Source: Clostridia bacterium
GTDB taxonomy: Bacteria > Acidobacteriota > Terriglobia > Terriglobales > Acidobacteriaceae
Reading direction: 5' to 3'
Length of the DNA stretch: 64,000 nucleotides
Assembly (NCBI GenBank): GCA_035561135.1
Contig: DATMYA010000008.1
Coordinates: 124,001-188,000, forward strand
The notes beneath the pieces are model-generated. The model saw nothing but the letters and a program-made list of their open reading frames with translations. It searched no databases and was not told the DNA's origin. The position numbers and the translations under genes were made by a program. Positions within the stretch are counted from its first letter, which is position 1; each line of letters starts with the position of its first letter. Of this stretch, positions 38,185-48,379 are shown in pieces.

Positions 38185-40101
38185 CTATGTCTCCAGCGTG
38201 GACAAATCGCCGATCTCGGCACCCGTTGCTTGCGCTTTCAGCAGACGGCGCATGATCTTGCCGGAACGCGTTTTCGGTAAAGCAGCCACAAACTCGATCG
38301 CGCCCGGCGAAGCAATGGGACCCAGCTCGCGGCGAACGTGGTCGATAAGCGCGGCGGCAAGCGTCTCGGACGCGGCGTGTCCTGAACGCACCTGTACGTA
38401 GGCTTTAATGCTTTCGCCCTTCATTGCGTCTGGAATGCCTATGGCGGCAGCTTCGGCAACGGCGGGGTGTGAAACGAGAGCGCTTTCAACTTCGGCGGTG
38501 CCGATGCGATGTCCGGCAACGTTGAGCACATCGTCGGCGCGGCCGAGCACCGTGATATAGCCGTCGGCGTCCTTGATGGCGACGTCGCCAGTCACGTAAG
38601 CGCGATCGATCTCCAGCCAATCACGAACGTAACGTGCATCGTCCTTCCAGATGGTGCGCATCATGTGAGGGAATGGACGTTTCAGGATAAGGCGTCCACC
38701 CAGGCCCGGATGCACAGGCTTGCCCTCGGCATCCACCACGTCGGCTTCCACGCCGGGCAGTGGCACGCCCGCTTTACCCGGACGCACGCCCATAGTCACG
38801 GGCGTTCCCAACGTGGGCCCACCCAGTTCCGTTTGCCACCAGTTGTCGATCACGTAGCCCCACTTGCCGTCACCTGCGAGATAGGTCTGCGCCCAGCGCC
38901 AGGCTTCCGGATTGAGTGGCTCACCGGCACATGCGATGACGCGCAAGCTGGTGAGATCGCAATTGGATGGATACTTTTCGCCATGGCGCATGAACATACG
39001 GAGCGCGGTGGGCGCTGTAAACATCTTGGTAACGCCATACCGTTCTACGATCTCCCACGCGACACCGGGATTCGGGTAATCGATTGCACCCTCGCGCACG
39101 AGCGTCGTGACACCGGCGCAGAGCGGTCCGTAAACGATGTAGCTGTGGCCAACGATCCAGCCGATATCTGACGTACACCAGAAGATGTCGCGCTCACCGA
39201 CGTCGAAAAAGGACGCGAGGTGATACGTGGTGCCGACCATGAATCCGCCGTGCACGTGCACTACGCCCTTCGGCTTGCCCGTGGTGCCGGAGGTGTAGAG
39301 GATGAACAGCGGATCTTCGGAATCCATATCTTCCGCGGGACACTCGGAGGAGTGCTTCATCAGTTCGCGGAAGTCCATTTCCAGCGGAGCGGTCAGGTCG
39401 AGTTTGCCATCTCCACGTGGTGCGACGATGACCTTCTCCACGAAGCTGAGGCCATCGATTGCTTCATCCACAATTGTCTTCAGCGGAACGTCTTTGCCGC
39501 GCCGGTATCCTTTTTCAGCGCAGATGATGATCTTCGCTTCGGCGTCCGTAATACGATCGCGCAGGGCCGTATGGCCGAGCCCTGCGTAGACGACGGAGTG
39601 AATGGCACCGATGCGGGCACAGGCCAGCATGGCAACAATGCCCTCAATGGTGAGCGGCATATAAATAATGACGCGGTCGCCCTTACGAACGTCTAGCGAT
39701 TTGAGGCCGTTGGCGAATCGGCACACCATACGATAGAGCTGTCCGTAGGTGATGACCCGCTCGGTGCCGTCTTCTCCCAGCCAGATATAGGCGACACGGT
39801 TGAAACGCTCGGATTTCGCGTGACGGTCAAGCGCGTTAATCGTGATATTTGTCCGCGCGCCGAGAAACCACTTGTGGTGGATCCCGTCCCATTCCCACAC
39901 TTTATTCCAGCGCTTGCTCCAGGTGAATTTCTTGGCGAATTCGCCCCAGAAGTAGTCGGGGTCGGCGACCGAGCGGTGGTATTCCGCGCGCCAGTGCTTG
40001 AGAATCGCGTTATTCGCAACAATGGATGGAGGTGCGTACTCTTCTTCGCTGCTGGAATAACTGCCGATATTCTGGGCCGGGATCTTGATTGGGCTACTCA
40101 T
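38185..40101 (-). CDS. Acyl-CoA synthetase, Acs paralogue with altered acyl pocket
   Basis: 638 residues, ATG 40101. The same ANL motifs are present ([36 protein letters not shown]). The acyl pocket differs from the neighbour: GWIVGHSY has Val for Thr, and AGEPLNPEAW has Ala where acetate-specific Acs has Val386. In Salmonella Acs a Val386Ala change is known to improve propionate use, so I infer a preference for propionate or a wider range of short acids. Because it retains the whole Acs architecture, it could also be a second acetyl-CoA synthetase. Confidence 0.9.
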   Translation of the reverse strand: MSSPIKIPAQNIGSYSSSEEEYAPPSIVANNAILKHWRAEYHRSVADPDYFWGEFAKKFTWSKRWNKVWEWDGIHHKWFLGARTNITINALDRHAKSERFNRVAYIWLGEDGTERVITYGQLYRMVCRFANGLKSLDVRKGDRVIIYMPLTIEGIVAMLACARIGAIHSVVYAGLGHTALRDRITDAEAKIIICAEKGYRRGKDVPLKTIVDEAIDGLSFVEKVIVAPRGDGKLDLTAPLEMDFRELMKHSSECPAEDMDSEDPLFILYTSGTTGKPKGVVHVHGGFMVGTTYHLASFFDVGERDIFWCTSDIGWIVGHSYIVYGPLCAGVTTLVREGAIDYPNPGVAWEIVERYGVTKMFTAPTALRMFMRHGEKYPSNCDLTSLRVIACAGEPLNPEAWRWAQTYLAGDGKWGYVIDNWWQTELGGPTLGTPVTMGVRPGKAGVPLPGVEADVVDAEGKPVHPGLGGRLILKRPFPHMMRTIWKDDARYVRDWLEIDRAYVTGDVAIKDADGYITVLGRADDVLNVAGHRIGTAEVESALVSHPAVAEAAAIGIPDAMKGESIKAYVQVRSGHAASETLAAALIDHVRRELGPIASPGAIEFVAALPKTRSGKIMRRLLKAQATGAEIGDLSTLET

Positions 40102-40522
40102 ACCGTAAGACTCCTAATTAGGCAGTTCCGGTGGCCAGTGGCCAGTCTGTTGTACGTCGATCCGAACAAGCAGATCATCAAGACTGAGCGCGAGATGAAC
40201 GCAGTCGTGCCTGGTCGAACCGAGCAATATTCCTGATGAAAACCCCAGCACGTCCCCGGTGTAATCGGGCGTGCGATTGCAGGAATAATACTCCCGCTAA
40301 GTTCGACAGAGCTAAGAATCTGAACAGCCCCCTCAACCTTCAGGCATTTCGCCACTCCAGGTAACACACTCCATCTGATTATGCGGAAAAGTAGCAGGTT
40401 ACTCAGGATGCGGCTGCGGGCCACATACGCAGAATCAGGCACTTAGGAGCGTTTAAGCACATCAGAGGAGGAGACTTGTCACTGCCTTCAGTGATATATT
40501 CAATATATTAAGGGAGGCGTGC
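40102..40522. promoter_or_regulatory. Divergent regulatory region with an AT-rich palindrome
   Basis: 421 bases between the Acs paralogue and the Crp/Fnr gene. ATATATT-C-AATATAT is a perfect 15-base palindrome at 40494-40508, just upstream of the Crp/Fnr ribosome site (AGGGAGG, 40511-40517). It is placed for autorepression but is not a canonical Fnr (TTGAT-N4-ATCAA) or Crp site. The rest holds no recognisable RNA gene. Confidence 0.5.
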
Positions 40523-41239
40523 GTGGGTTCGCCATATGGCCTTGAGCTCGTCGAGAATTGCCTAATCTGTAAGCTGCGGTCCGACAGTTTTTTCTGCGGA
40601 CTGCCGAAGGCTTCACTGGAAGCCTTCGAGAGAATTAAGTTCACAGCCGCCTATCCGGCGGGCGCGGTGCTGTTTGTCGAGGGGCAGTCGCCCCGTGGTA
40701 TTTACATGCTGTGTAAAGGCCGCGTGAAGATGTCGACCACATCGAGGGATGGGAAGACGCTGATCCTCAAGATCGCGCAACCCGGTGAAGTGCTTGGCCT
40801 ACACGCTACTGTTTCTGGAACGCCTTACGAGATCACTGCCGAAACCGGACAGCCCTGCCAGTTGAACTTCATCAAAAGAGACGATTTCCTGCGGTTCCTT
40901 CAGGAGCATGGCGACGCCTGCCTGAAAGCTGCCCAGCATCTCAGCCGGGATTGCCAGTCCGCCTACCAGCAGATTCGCTCCCTTGGTCTCTCGCACTCGG
41001 CTCCCGAGCGCCTGGCGCGTCTGCTAATCGAGTGGTCCCACAGTGAAGACCACACATCTGACGGCACACGCATCAAGGTTGCGCTGACGCACGAGGAGAT
41101 AGCTCAGATCATCGGTACATCGCGCGAAACTGTCACACGTACTCTTGCCGACTTCCGTAAGAAACAGATTGCGATTCTGAAAGGGTCTACACTCACCATC
41201 AAGAACAAGCCGATGTTAGAAAGATTGGTTGGCGCTTAG
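40523..41239 (+). CDS. Crp/Fnr-family transcriptional regulator
   Basis: 238 residues from GTG 40523, five bases after AGGGAGG. Cyclic-nucleotide-binding-like beta barrel about 25-140, then the C-terminal winged helix with LTHEEIAQIIGTSRETVTR as recognition helices (about 188-206). Cysteines at 14, 17 and 26 near the N-terminus (CLICKLRSDSFFC) have an Fnr-like spacing that could hold an iron-sulphur cluster, with a fourth at about position 114. An oxygen or redox sensor is therefore plausible, consistent with the respiratory cluster that follows. A strong terminator follows. Confidence 0.9.
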   Translation: MGSPYGLELVENCLICKLRSDSFFCGLPKASLEAFERIKFTAAYPAGAVLFVEGQSPRGIYMLCKGRVKMSTTSRDGKTLILKIAQPGEVLGLHATVSGTPYEITAETGQPCQLNFIKRDDFLRFLQEHGDACLKAAQHLSRDCQSAYQQIRSLGLSHSAPERLARLLIEWSHSEDHTSDGTRIKVALTHEEIAQIIGTSRETVTRTLADFRKKQIAILKGSTLTIKNKPMLERLVGA

Positions 41240-41268
41240 AAGCTGATCCTTCAGCTTTGGGACTTAAC

Positions 41269-41302
41269 GGCCTGTGGAGAACCCTCCGCAGGCCTTTCTT
41301 TT
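41269..41302 (+). terminator. Rho-independent terminator after the Crp/Fnr gene
   Basis: GGCCTGTGGAG (41269-41279) pairs with CTCCGCAGGCC (41284-41294), with one G-T wobble and an AACC loop, followed by TTTCTTTT. Confidence 0.9.
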
Positions 41303-41736
41303 GGTTCAAGCAACACTTAATCACTGACCGCACCTCATGACAGGACACGGCTGGGCACACCCAGGAGGTCGGCCTTCCTCGCTCGCAGAAATCAGCAATG
41401 CGCTCTCGTCGCAAGATGAGTCGTTCTGCAACACATTGGCGACCACCACGACTTCCTAGCGTTGCGAAGTTAGGCAAATCGAAACTCTCGAAGCGTAGAC
41501 TGCCGATGCGCTTCGCAACGTACCCGGCCTACCACGGGGCCAGAACTGTTGCGAGTCACCTCAGAACGTGACTGGCGTCACGGACAGCGCTGGTGAAAAA
41601 CTCCACACTTCAGATGGAAATGGGTTGTAAGCCACACAATCCATTCCCGCTGTGGTTATTGAGGTCTGGTGTGGGCGAGGCAGCTTACACTGCCCCGCCC
41701 GTCTAAGTGGACAGTTCATATTTTTGCGGAGAACTC
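41303..41736. promoter_or_regulatory. Upstream region of the cytochrome c gene with repeated GTCAC sites
   Basis: GTCAC at 41555-41559, GTGAC at 41568-41572 and GTCAC at 41577-41581 form inverted pairs, including the 16-base dyad CGTGAC-TGGC-GTCACG (41567-41582), placed about 155-180 bases before the cytochrome start. A GG-N10-GC arrangement (41668-41681) could be a sigma54 -24/-12 element, though the -12 part (AGGC) is poor. A hairpin GGGCG-A-GGCAG / CTGCC-C-CGCCC lies at 41673-41700. The dyad would suit binding of the sigma54 activator encoded downstream. Confidence 0.4.
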
Positions 41737-42087
41737 ATGAAATCGTACAAGCCAGTCTGGGTGGCAGTATTCGTTTTGGCGGTAGCGATGTTCCTGGTGC
41801 TGCCTAGCATCTCGTGGGCAGCAGATGACGCTGCCGTACTCTATAAGACCAAGTGTGCTGCTTGCCATGGCGCAGAAGGAATGGCAAACACGCCCATGGC
41901 GAAGAAGCAGAACATCACTTCTTTTGCCGCCGATAAAGTGCAAAAGGCGAAAATCGCTGATATTGAAGACTGCATCCTGAACGGAGGCAAAGAGAAGAAG
42001 GCCTCGCACGTGTTTGCAGCCAAGGGCGTGAGTAAAGAAGACGCCGGAAAGCTTGCTACATACGTCAAGAGTTTAGGAAAGAAGTAG
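41737..42087 (+). CDS. Small periplasmic cytochrome c
   Basis: 116 residues from ATG 41737 with GGAG upstream. Signal peptide about 1-29, then one heme motif CAACH at about residues 41-45 and an axial methionine likely from the GMANTPM region. The mature protein is about 85 residues, a class I single-heme carrier. It is the first gene of the respiratory cluster and may pass electrons from the ferredoxin/NrfD module to a terminal acceptor. A rich promoter region precedes it. Confidence 0.9.
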   Translation: MKSYKPVWVAVFVLAVAMFLVLPSISWAADDAAVLYKTKCAACHGAEGMANTPMAKKQNITSFAADKVQKAKIADIEDCILNGGKEKKASHVFAAKGVSKEDAGKLATYVKSLGKK

Positions 42088-42465
42088 AGAGTCAATTCCC
42101 GCACGAGATGCTGGCCGGCAACACGGCCATGTCTTTGGGGTGCGATATGGAAATTGCAGCCGCAATTCGGCTGGTATCGGGGACGATCCGGAGCGAGAGA
42201 TGTTCGCCTTTGGCGAGCGGCTATTATTCGCGTTCTCACCAACGCATGAATCACGGATTGTTTGCCTTCAGTGGTTCAGAGCGTTGGCGTATCTGTCTCC
42301 TAACGACACATCTCTTCCCTGCTATCCCGGTTTCAAGAAAGCCTAATAGTGAAGCGGCCGATACCGCCATCCGCCAGACGCAACCAGTCGCTGCATGGTC
42401 GTGCCGTGCAACGGGGAGTGTGTCAGGCGAATGGCCATCGCGTACGCAGTTAAAGTGGAGAGTTT
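42088..42465. other. Intergenic region, 378 bases
   Basis: Between the cytochrome c gene and the iron-sulphur subunit. No convincing gene, repeat or terminator. A possible sigma54-like GG...GC pair around 42390 has the wrong spacing (nine bases). Confidence 0.4.
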
Positions 42466-43239
42466 ATGAGTAAGGCACTTTTGTACGACGCCACTTTATG
42501 CGTCGGTTGCAAGGCATGTGAGGGGGCTTGTGCGGAACAGAACAAGCTGCCTTATGACGAGACGATCGCCGCCGAACAGGTCCAATCGGACCACAAGTTC
42601 ACGGTGGTATTGAATAAAAACGAAAAGTATATGCGCCGTTTGTGCATGCACTGCCAGGACCCTGCATGCGCTTCGGTCTGCCCCGTAGGTGCGCTGCATA
42701 AGACCGCTGCGGGGCCGGTTGTCTACGAAGAAGACCGCTGCATGGGATGTCGCTATTGCATGGCGGCTTGCCCGTTTGGTGTTCCCAAGTACGAGTGGTC
42801 GAAGGTTCTTCCCAAGGTTCAGAAGTGCGTTATGTGTCCGGACCGCGTGGCGGCCGGTAGGCCGACCGCATGCACTGAAGCGTGCCCGACGGGCGCGACC
42901 AAATTCGGCGAACGCGAAGAGTTGATACAGGAAGCTCGTGACCGAATCCGTCAGAATCCCTCGAACTATGTTCCGCACGTCTTCGGAATTGAAGAGGTTG
43001 GCGGCACATCCGTATTGATTCTCTCCGGCGTAGCTTTCGAAGAATTCGGACTGAAGCCGAATGAACTGCCTAAAGATCCGCTTCCTTTATATACGTACCG
43101 CGTCCTTTCTCGCATTCCCGACTTCGTTCCGCTGGGCGGAATGGTGCTCGGCGGCGTGTGGTGGATCACCCATCGTCGCGAAGAAGTAGCTGCTGCCGAA
43201 GCAGCGGAGAAGAAGGAAGACCGGGGAGGTTCGCGATGA
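42466..43239 (+). CDS. Four-cluster ferredoxin subunit (HybA/DmsB-like)
   Basis: 257 residues. Four [4Fe-4S] motifs: CVGCKACEGAC, CMHCQDPACASVCPVGA, CMGCRYCMAACPFG and CVMCPD with CTEACPTGAT. A single C-terminal transmembrane helix (about 215-235) anchors it. There is no Tat signal on this chain. This subunit carries electrons between a catalytic subunit and a quinone-binding membrane partner such as NrfD/HybB, which is the next gene with a four-base overlap. No molybdopterin or hydrogenase large subunit is in the window. Confidence 0.92.
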   Translation: MSKALLYDATLCVGCKACEGACAEQNKLPYDETIAAEQVQSDHKFTVVLNKNEKYMRRLCMHCQDPACASVCPVGALHKTAAGPVVYEEDRCMGCRYCMAACPFGVPKYEWSKVLPKVQKCVMCPDRVAAGRPTACTEACPTGATKFGEREELIQEARDRIRQNPSNYVPHVFGIEEVGGTSVLILSGVAFEEFGLKPNELPKDPLPLYTYRVLSRIPDFVPLGGMVLGGVWWITHRREEVAAAEAAEKKEDRGGSR

Positions 43240-44411
43240 AGTTCAAGCTCACATTCTGGAAATTCGTCTTCGCCGTAATCATGGCGCTTGGGACCTATGC
43301 GCTGTTCGTGCGTTTCACGCAGGGGCTAGGGGCGTCCACAAACCTGACCGACCAGTTCCCCTGGGGCATCTGGATTGGCTTCGACGTGCTCTGCGGAGTA
43401 ATGCTGGCGGCTGGCGGATTCACCCTCACGGCCGCCGTGCACATCTTCAACATCAAGCGGCTGCACGCCATCGTGCGGCCCACGGTGCTGACGGCGTTCC
43501 TGGGCTACGCGCTGGTCTCGATCGCGCTCGTGATCGACCTCGGCCGCCCGTATCGCATTTGGCATCCGCTGGTCATGCGAAACCCACATTCGGTGATGTT
43601 TGAAGTTGCGTACTGCGTGATGCTGTACTTGGCAGTATTATCGCTGGAATTCTCTCCAGTGGTGCTGGAGCGCTTCAAACTCGAAAAGCCGCTGAAATAC
43701 ATCAAGGCGGCGCTCATTCCGCTGGTCATCCTGGGCGTCATCCTTTCGACGCTGCACCAGTCTTCGCTCGGCACGCTTTACCTGATCATGCCTACGAAGC
43801 TGCATCCCTTCTGGTACAGCCCGCTGCTGCCGGTCTACTTCTTCATCTCGGCCATTGCTGTCGGACTCGCAATGACGATCTTCGAGTCTTCGATCAGCTC
43901 GAAAGTTTTTGGCCGGGCGCTGGAGTTGCCGATCCTGAGGGAACTGGGTCGCGTCATGATGGTGGTGCTGGGGGTTTACGGCATCCTGCGATTTGAGGAT
44001 TTGTTCCATCGCGGCGTGTTGAAGCTTACACTGGTGCCGTCGTATGAAATGTATCTGTTCTGGCTTGAGATCGCACTAGCGCTGGTGCTACCGCTAGTGC
44101 TGCTTTGCATCCGAAAGGTGCGGATGTCGGCTGGTGGACTCTACCTGTCGGCCGTATTGGTGGTGCTTGGGTTCATCACGAATCGTCTGAACGTGAGCAT
44201 TACCGGCATGGAAACCTCAGCCGGACAGCACTACATTCCAAAGTGGACCGAGTACTCGATTACTGCGGCGATCGTTGCCGTGGGATTTGCGCTCTTCGGA
44301 CTGGCAGTGAAGTATCTGCCGATCTTCGAAGACACTGAACACGCGCCGGAGGAGGCGAACGCAAAAGCGATCGCAGCCGCCGCAACAGCGATGAGCCATG
44401 CCGGAAAATGA
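43236..44411 (+). CDS. NrfD/HybB-like quinone-interacting membrane subunit
   Basis: 391 residues from ATG 43236, overlapping the upstream stop (ATGA) and with GGGGAGG before it. About ten transmembrane helices with the NrfD-type motif GLGASTNLTDQFPWGIWIGF and HQSSLGTLYL. NrfD/HybB subunits exchange electrons with the quinone pool. The last 30 residues are Ala-rich and cytoplasmic. Forms a module with the ferredoxin subunit and probably the cytochrome c; the enzyme partner is unknown. Confidence 0.92.
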   Translation: MKFKLTFWKFVFAVIMALGTYALFVRFTQGLGASTNLTDQFPWGIWIGFDVLCGVMLAAGGFTLTAAVHIFNIKRLHAIVRPTVLTAFLGYALVSIALVIDLGRPYRIWHPLVMRNPHSVMFEVAYCVMLYLAVLSLEFSPVVLERFKLEKPLKYIKAALIPLVILGVILSTLHQSSLGTLYLIMPTKLHPFWYSPLLPVYFFISAIAVGLAMTIFESSISSKVFGRALELPILRELGRVMMVVLGVYGILRFEDLFHRGVLKLTLVPSYEMYLFWLEIALALVLPLVLLCIRKVRMSAGGLYLSAVLVVLGFITNRLNVSITGMETSAGQHYIPKWTEYSITAAIVAVGFALFGLAVKYLPIFEDTEHAPEEANAKAIAAAATAMSHAGK

Positions 44412-46143
44412 ACCAATGTCGAACGCGTCCTCGCCTTCCGAGACGAGCGACGCAGCCTGCCGCGTCGGGAAAGACGCAGCGGCCTCGTTTCGCCACGGGA
44501 AATTCCACGATATCTGGAGTTTCCCTTGGCGAAGTGTGAGCGGCAAACTGATTGCCCTTCTCATGGTGACGATGTTGGTCACCTTCGGCGTACTCGGATG
44601 GTTGAATATTCGCCTGCATCGCAAGCACCTGGAAGCGACAACGCTTGCAGCCGCCGACCAAATGGGCGATGTGATCAAGCGCAGCACGTCGTACTACATG
44701 ATGCGCAATGATCGTTATGCGCTCTATGAAATGATGAGTACCATGGCTGACGAACCAGGCGTGGAGCGCCTGCGCATCATCAACCAGGAGGGACGTATCA
44801 GTTTCTCCACCGACCCGGTGGAAGTAAGCACGCAGGTCGATAAGAGCGCAGAGGCCTGTTATGCCTGCCACACTCAAGCGCAGCCACTCACTCGCTTAGA
44901 CCGTCCCGACCGCTTCCGTATATACCGCGGAAACAACGAACGCGTCATGGCAATCATTACGCCGATCGAGAATGAACCAGCTTGCTCGAACGCTGCCTGC
45001 CATGCGCATCCCGCGAGCCAGCGCATTCTTGGCGTCTTGGATACGCATCACTCCCTCGCAAAGGCCGATGCCGGTGTTGCTGAGGGAAGCCGAATGATGC
45101 TGCTCTACACCGCAGTCGCCATGTGCCTGATAGCGGGACTGAGCTGGTTATTCGTGTTGAAGGTCGTCCATGAGCCACTCGGACAACTGCGTCGCGGCAC
45201 CGAAAGACTCGCTAAGGGAGAGCTTGGACATCAGATTGAGGTAGGCTCTAAAGATGAGGTCGGAATACTCGCGTCCTCGTTCAACGACATGAGCAAGCAA
45301 CTGCTTGATTCCCGCCAGGAAGTAACTGCCTGGGCGCGTACCCTGGAAGATCGCGTTGAACAAAAAACCAGCGAACTGCGGCGCGCTCACGACCAGATGT
45401 TGCAGGTCGAGAAAATGGTTGCGATAGGAAAGATGGCGGCCGTGGTCGCACACGAGATCAACAATCCACTGTCTGGGATCCTGACCTACGCCAAGCTCAT
45501 GAAGAAGTGGATCACGCGTGGCGTGACAACCGCAGAGAAGAAGAAGGAAGTCAATGACTGCCTCGACCTGGTGGCAAGCGAAAGCCGTCGTTGCGGTGAT
45601 CTTGTAAGAAACCTGCTCACTTTCTCGCGGACATCTCCCATGAACCTGGGGAAATCGGATCTGAGCCTTATCGTCGACCGCGTAGTGCGACTGGTGCAAC
45701 ACAAGGTCGAGATGACGGCGATTCAATTTGAAGTGACCGTCGCCGAGAAATTGCCGCTCGTCTACTGCGACGCTGCGCAGATCGAACAGGTACTGCTGGC
45801 GCTGGTGATGAACGCGATTGATGCCATGCCGCACGGCGGAAATTTGTGGCTAGCGGCCCGGCTTCTGCCGAGCAATGAAGTTCAGCTCGAAGTGCGCGAT
45901 GATGGCATGGGTATCCCGCCGGAGTTGCTCTCCAAATTGTTCGAGCCCTTCAATACCACCAAGGATGTTGGCAAAGGCGTGGGTCTTGGGCTCGCGATTA
46001 GCAAGGGCATCGTCGATCGTCACGGCGGGCGTATCGACGTCGAATCCGTGCTGGGACACGGAACAACCTTCCGCATAGTGCTGCCGATCGAGCCCGCCAG
46101 TGCACCTATTGCCAAGCACGCGGACATGGCCCTGAAGAATTGA
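44398..46143 (+). CDS. Membrane histidine kinase with a di-heme c-type sensor domain
   Basis: 581 residues. TM1 at about 50-72, TM2 at about 234-256, and a periplasmic domain between them that contains CYACH (154-158, a CxxCH heme motif) and CSNAACH (196-202, CxxxxCH), both possible covalent heme sites. HAMP follows (about 257-310), then a coiled coil, HisKA with VVAHEINNPLSG, and HATPase_c with DDGMGIPP and GKGVGLGLAIS. The start at 44398 overlaps the NrfD gene; Met7 (44416) is another option. A redox-sensing kinase for the neighbouring electron-transfer module is a strong inference from both content and position. Confidence 0.92.
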   Translation: MPENEPMSNASSPSETSDAACRVGKDAAASFRHGKFHDIWSFPWRSVSGKLIALLMVTMLVTFGVLGWLNIRLHRKHLEATTLAAADQMGDVIKRSTSYYMMRNDRYALYEMMSTMADEPGVERLRIINQEGRISFSTDPVEVSTQVDKSAEACYACHTQAQPLTRLDRPDRFRIYRGNNERVMAIITPIENEPACSNAACHAHPASQRILGVLDTHHSLAKADAGVAEGSRMMLLYTAVAMCLIAGLSWLFVLKVVHEPLGQLRRGTERLAKGELGHQIEVGSKDEVGILASSFNDMSKQLLDSRQEVTAWARTLEDRVEQKTSELRRAHDQMLQVEKMVAIGKMAAVVAHEINNPLSGILTYAKLMKKWITRGVTTAEKKKEVNDCLDLVASESRRCGDLVRNLLTFSRTSPMNLGKSDLSLIVDRVVRLVQHKVEMTAIQFEVTVAEKLPLVYCDAAQIEQVLLALVMNAIDAMPHGGNLWLAARLLPSNEVQLEVRDDGMGIPPELLSKLFEPFNTTKDVGKGVGLGLAISKGIVDRHGGRIDVESVLGHGTTFRIVLPIEPASAPIAKHADMALKN

Positions 46144-46185
46144 ACGTGATGTGAAACCGGCTGACAAATGTGCCGGGGGTGAATT

Positions 46186-47543
<1,358 letters not shown>

Positions 47544-47547
<4 letters not shown>

Positions 47548-48083
47548 CGCAGGAATTACACCTTCTTCCAATCGGGAAGTCGGATCCCGACATGATGGGA
47601 TGGCTGCGCCAGGAGTTGATCGAGTTGTTCCGAGTTCCCTGCCGGATACTGGAGCCCGGCCTCGATCCGCAGTTCTCGTATCACCCGGAGCGCGACCAGT
47701 ACCACTCCAGCGAGATACTTGCACGTATGCAGGAGTACGTCACAGCCCGAAGCTGGCGCGTGCTCGGCATCACCCCGGTGGACCTGTACATTCCTATTCT
47801 GACTTTCGTTTTCGGAGAGGCGCAGATGGGCGGACCATGTTCCGTTGTGTCTTCGTACAGGTTGAGACAGGAGTTTTACGGGCTACCATCAGACCGCGAC
47901 CTGCTGGGCCGAAGGCTGCTGACGGAGGCCGTGCATGAGTTGGGCCACACTCTGCAACTAACGCATTGCGACGACTACAACTGCGTCATGGCCGCTTCAC
48001 ACGCGGTCGAATGGATCGACCTGAAGGACTTCCTCTTCTGCTCGCAATGCGCCAGGTGCGCGCGTGCCCACGCGCAGTTCTAA
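47544..48083 (+). CDS. Archaemetzincin-type zinc metalloprotease
   Basis: 179 residues. The motif HELGHTLQLTHCDDYNCVM followed by FCSQCARC matches the archaemetzincin signature HExxHxxGxxH with the extra four-cysteine zinc site, except that the usual third-site Gly is replaced (THTLQLTH form). No signal peptide is visible, so it is cytoplasmic. The ATG overlaps the stop of the sigma54 regulator. The family's substrates are generally unknown; the fixed link to a two-component regulator suggests it is turned on with that system. Confidence 0.9.
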
Positions 48084-48217
48084 TAGACAAATGCGATTTC
48101 TTCGAATTATTTTATGGCACCTTCGAGGTATTCGGCCTGCGCCGCGCAGCCTACTGACTACAACGCCGCCAAAGAACTCGACCATTTTTGAGAGGGCCCC
48201 AAAAACTTTTTGCAATT

Positions 48218-48234
48218 GGCTTTAGCCGCTGAGG
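48218..48234 (-). repeat. Copy of the CCTCAGCGGCTAAAGCC repeat
   Basis: On the minus strand this 17-base stretch equals 26450-26466 exactly. It lies in the same kind of place, between the ends of genes, and supports a dispersed intergenic repeat family. Confidence 0.6.
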
Positions 48235-48291
48235 TACTGGTTCGAAATACGTGGAGCAGGTCGGAAGACTTGCTGCATCGGAGCAATGCAA

Positions 48292-48313
48292 AGGGCTGCC
48301 AGGTGGCAGCCCT
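48292..48313. terminator. Hairpin between archaemetzincin and ornithine aminotransferase genes
   Basis: AGGGCTGCC (48292-48300) pairs perfectly with GGCAGCCCT (48305-48313) around AGGT, then CTTTCGG on plus and TTTGC on minus. It can end rocD on the minus strand, weakly on plus. Confidence 0.6.
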
Positions 48314-48379
48314 CTTTCGGTTTGTGGCAGGTTCGCACTCCAAACCCGGACCGAGCTGGTTGGCTTCGGCCTCGTGAAC

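Noticed and set aside
42385..42405. Possible sigma54 promoter before the ferredoxin subunit
   Set aside because: GG and GC are nine bases apart rather than ten and the flanks do not fit.
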